Below, in pieces: positions 63,663 through 64,000 of a DNA stretch of 64,000 nucleotides. The stretch covers positions 124,001 through 188,000 of the forward strand of contig NZ_WVHO01000012.1 in NCBI RefSeq assembly GCF_009834805.1, given 5' to 3'. The DNA is from Saccharibacter sp. 17.LH.SD. Lineage in GTDB: Bacteria > Pseudomonadota > Alphaproteobacteria > Acetobacterales > Acetobacteraceae. Position numbers and translations under genes: made by a program. Each line of letters begins with the position of its first letter. Position 1 is the first letter of the stretch. A model generated the notes under the pieces. That model ran no database searches and was not told where the DNA came from. It was given only the letters and a program-made list of their open reading frames with translations.

Positions 63663-64000
63663 TTAATGGAGGGCCCCCATAGGGAGGGGACGTAATGCAG
63701 CACCAGTGCCACGTCCAGCAATGTCGGGTGCAGGGGTTGTAAGGTCTTCTGATTTCTCTGGATGTTCAGAGAAATGGACATCGCCAACCTGTTTAGGATG
63801 ATGGAGATTGTCATATTGGAAGGCACCCACAGAAAGGGTTTGTTCCATTGTGGGGAGTGATTTCGCATCCCATCCTCCGCCAAGACTACGAATGAGAGCA
63901 ACATCAGCCTGGTAAAGTCTCGTCGCGACCTCCACTTGTGAAATACGAGAGTGAAGCGTGTTCACCTGACTGACGATTGCTTCCAGATAGGTACCAACGC
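63663..64000 (-). CDS. RND efflux outer-membrane channel (OprM/NodT type), C-terminal part
   Basis: The gene runs off the end of the window, so only the C-terminal 112 residues are seen. The segment VGTYLEAIVSQVNTLHSRI, followed by LIRSLGGGWDA, is the last long helix and end of the TolC/OprM/NodT outer membrane factor, where ALGGGW-type endings are usual. After it there is a tail of about 65 residues that is unusually long for the family. It would export drugs or metals with an RND pump outside the window. Confidence 0.8.
   Translation of the reverse strand, partial: VGTYLEAIVSQVNTLHSRISQVEVATRLYQADVALIRSLGGGWDAKSLPTMEQTLSVGAFQYDNLHHPKQVGDVHFSEHPEKSEDLTTPAPDIAGRGTGAALRPLPMGALH

Overview
The window looks like a chromosomal segment of an acetic acid bacterium (Acetobacteraceae, Alphaproteobacteria) of moderate GC content. 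The pointers are a complete pqqABCDE operon with the 26-residue PqqA precursor, an HpnN hopanoid transporter, a long-chain mannitol 2-dehydrogenase, short-form HisG, a DUF3297 protein and a fused RibBA. Genus cannot be fixed from the sequence alone; Gluconobacter-like or Neokomagataea-like lineages are plausible. No rRNA, tRNA, CRISPR array, prophage or complete insertion sequence was recognised.

Layout: 1-2.6 kb is the end of a riboflavin operon (ribD 3' end, ribE, ribBA, ribH). 2.7-5.3 kb holds two AT-rich glycosyltransferase genes. 5.4-8.6 kb is the PQQ operon on the minus strand, with a strong hairpin terminator between pqqA and pqqB. 8.8-11.5 kb carries gmk, hisG and hisD. 11.5-19 kb has an alpha/beta hydrolase, a divergent ClC transporter, a RidA protein, DUF3297, a sulfide:quinone oxidoreductase-like flavoprotein, MntH and an N-terminally extended WrbA. 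19.1-21.7 kb is an AT-rich island with a frameshifted Fe(II)/2-oxoglutarate oxygenase and a TSUP exporter. 21.7-30.8 kb holds an NCS1 permease with a C-terminal CxxC pair, HpnN, YigZ, RadA, MlaF, MlaE and a secreted proline-rich protein. 31-34.6 kb is the sulfate assimilation operon cysH-cysD-cysNC. 34.6-45.3 kb has ugd, a FemAB-like protein, a porin, PstS, a DUF2721 protein, a secreted creatininase-family protein coupled to a beta-propeller protein, and a DsbD/ScsB-like reductase. 45.4-54.3 kb contains a decayed galE, trhO, a copper-type TonB receptor, an SMR-DUF2946-like fusion, uvrA, ssb and a lytic transglycosylase-like lipoprotein. 54.3-64 kb has pirin with a divergent LysR regulator, a YetF protein, a HAD phosphatase, mannitol dehydrogenase, an esterase, a decayed yqhD-type alcohol dehydrogenase, an aldehyde dehydrogenase and the end of an outer-membrane efflux protein.

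Three genes are visibly decaying (galE, a yqhD-like alcohol dehydrogenase and the oxygenase), which suggests ongoing gene loss in a specialised niche. The candidates most worth follow-up are the coupled periplasmic creatininase/beta-propeller pair with altered metal ligands, the uvrA / SMR-DUF2946 fusion / copper receptor run of overlapping genes, the ClC protein with a non-standard anion filter, and the permease with a zinc-ribbon-like tail. None of these can be called a new system from sequence alone.
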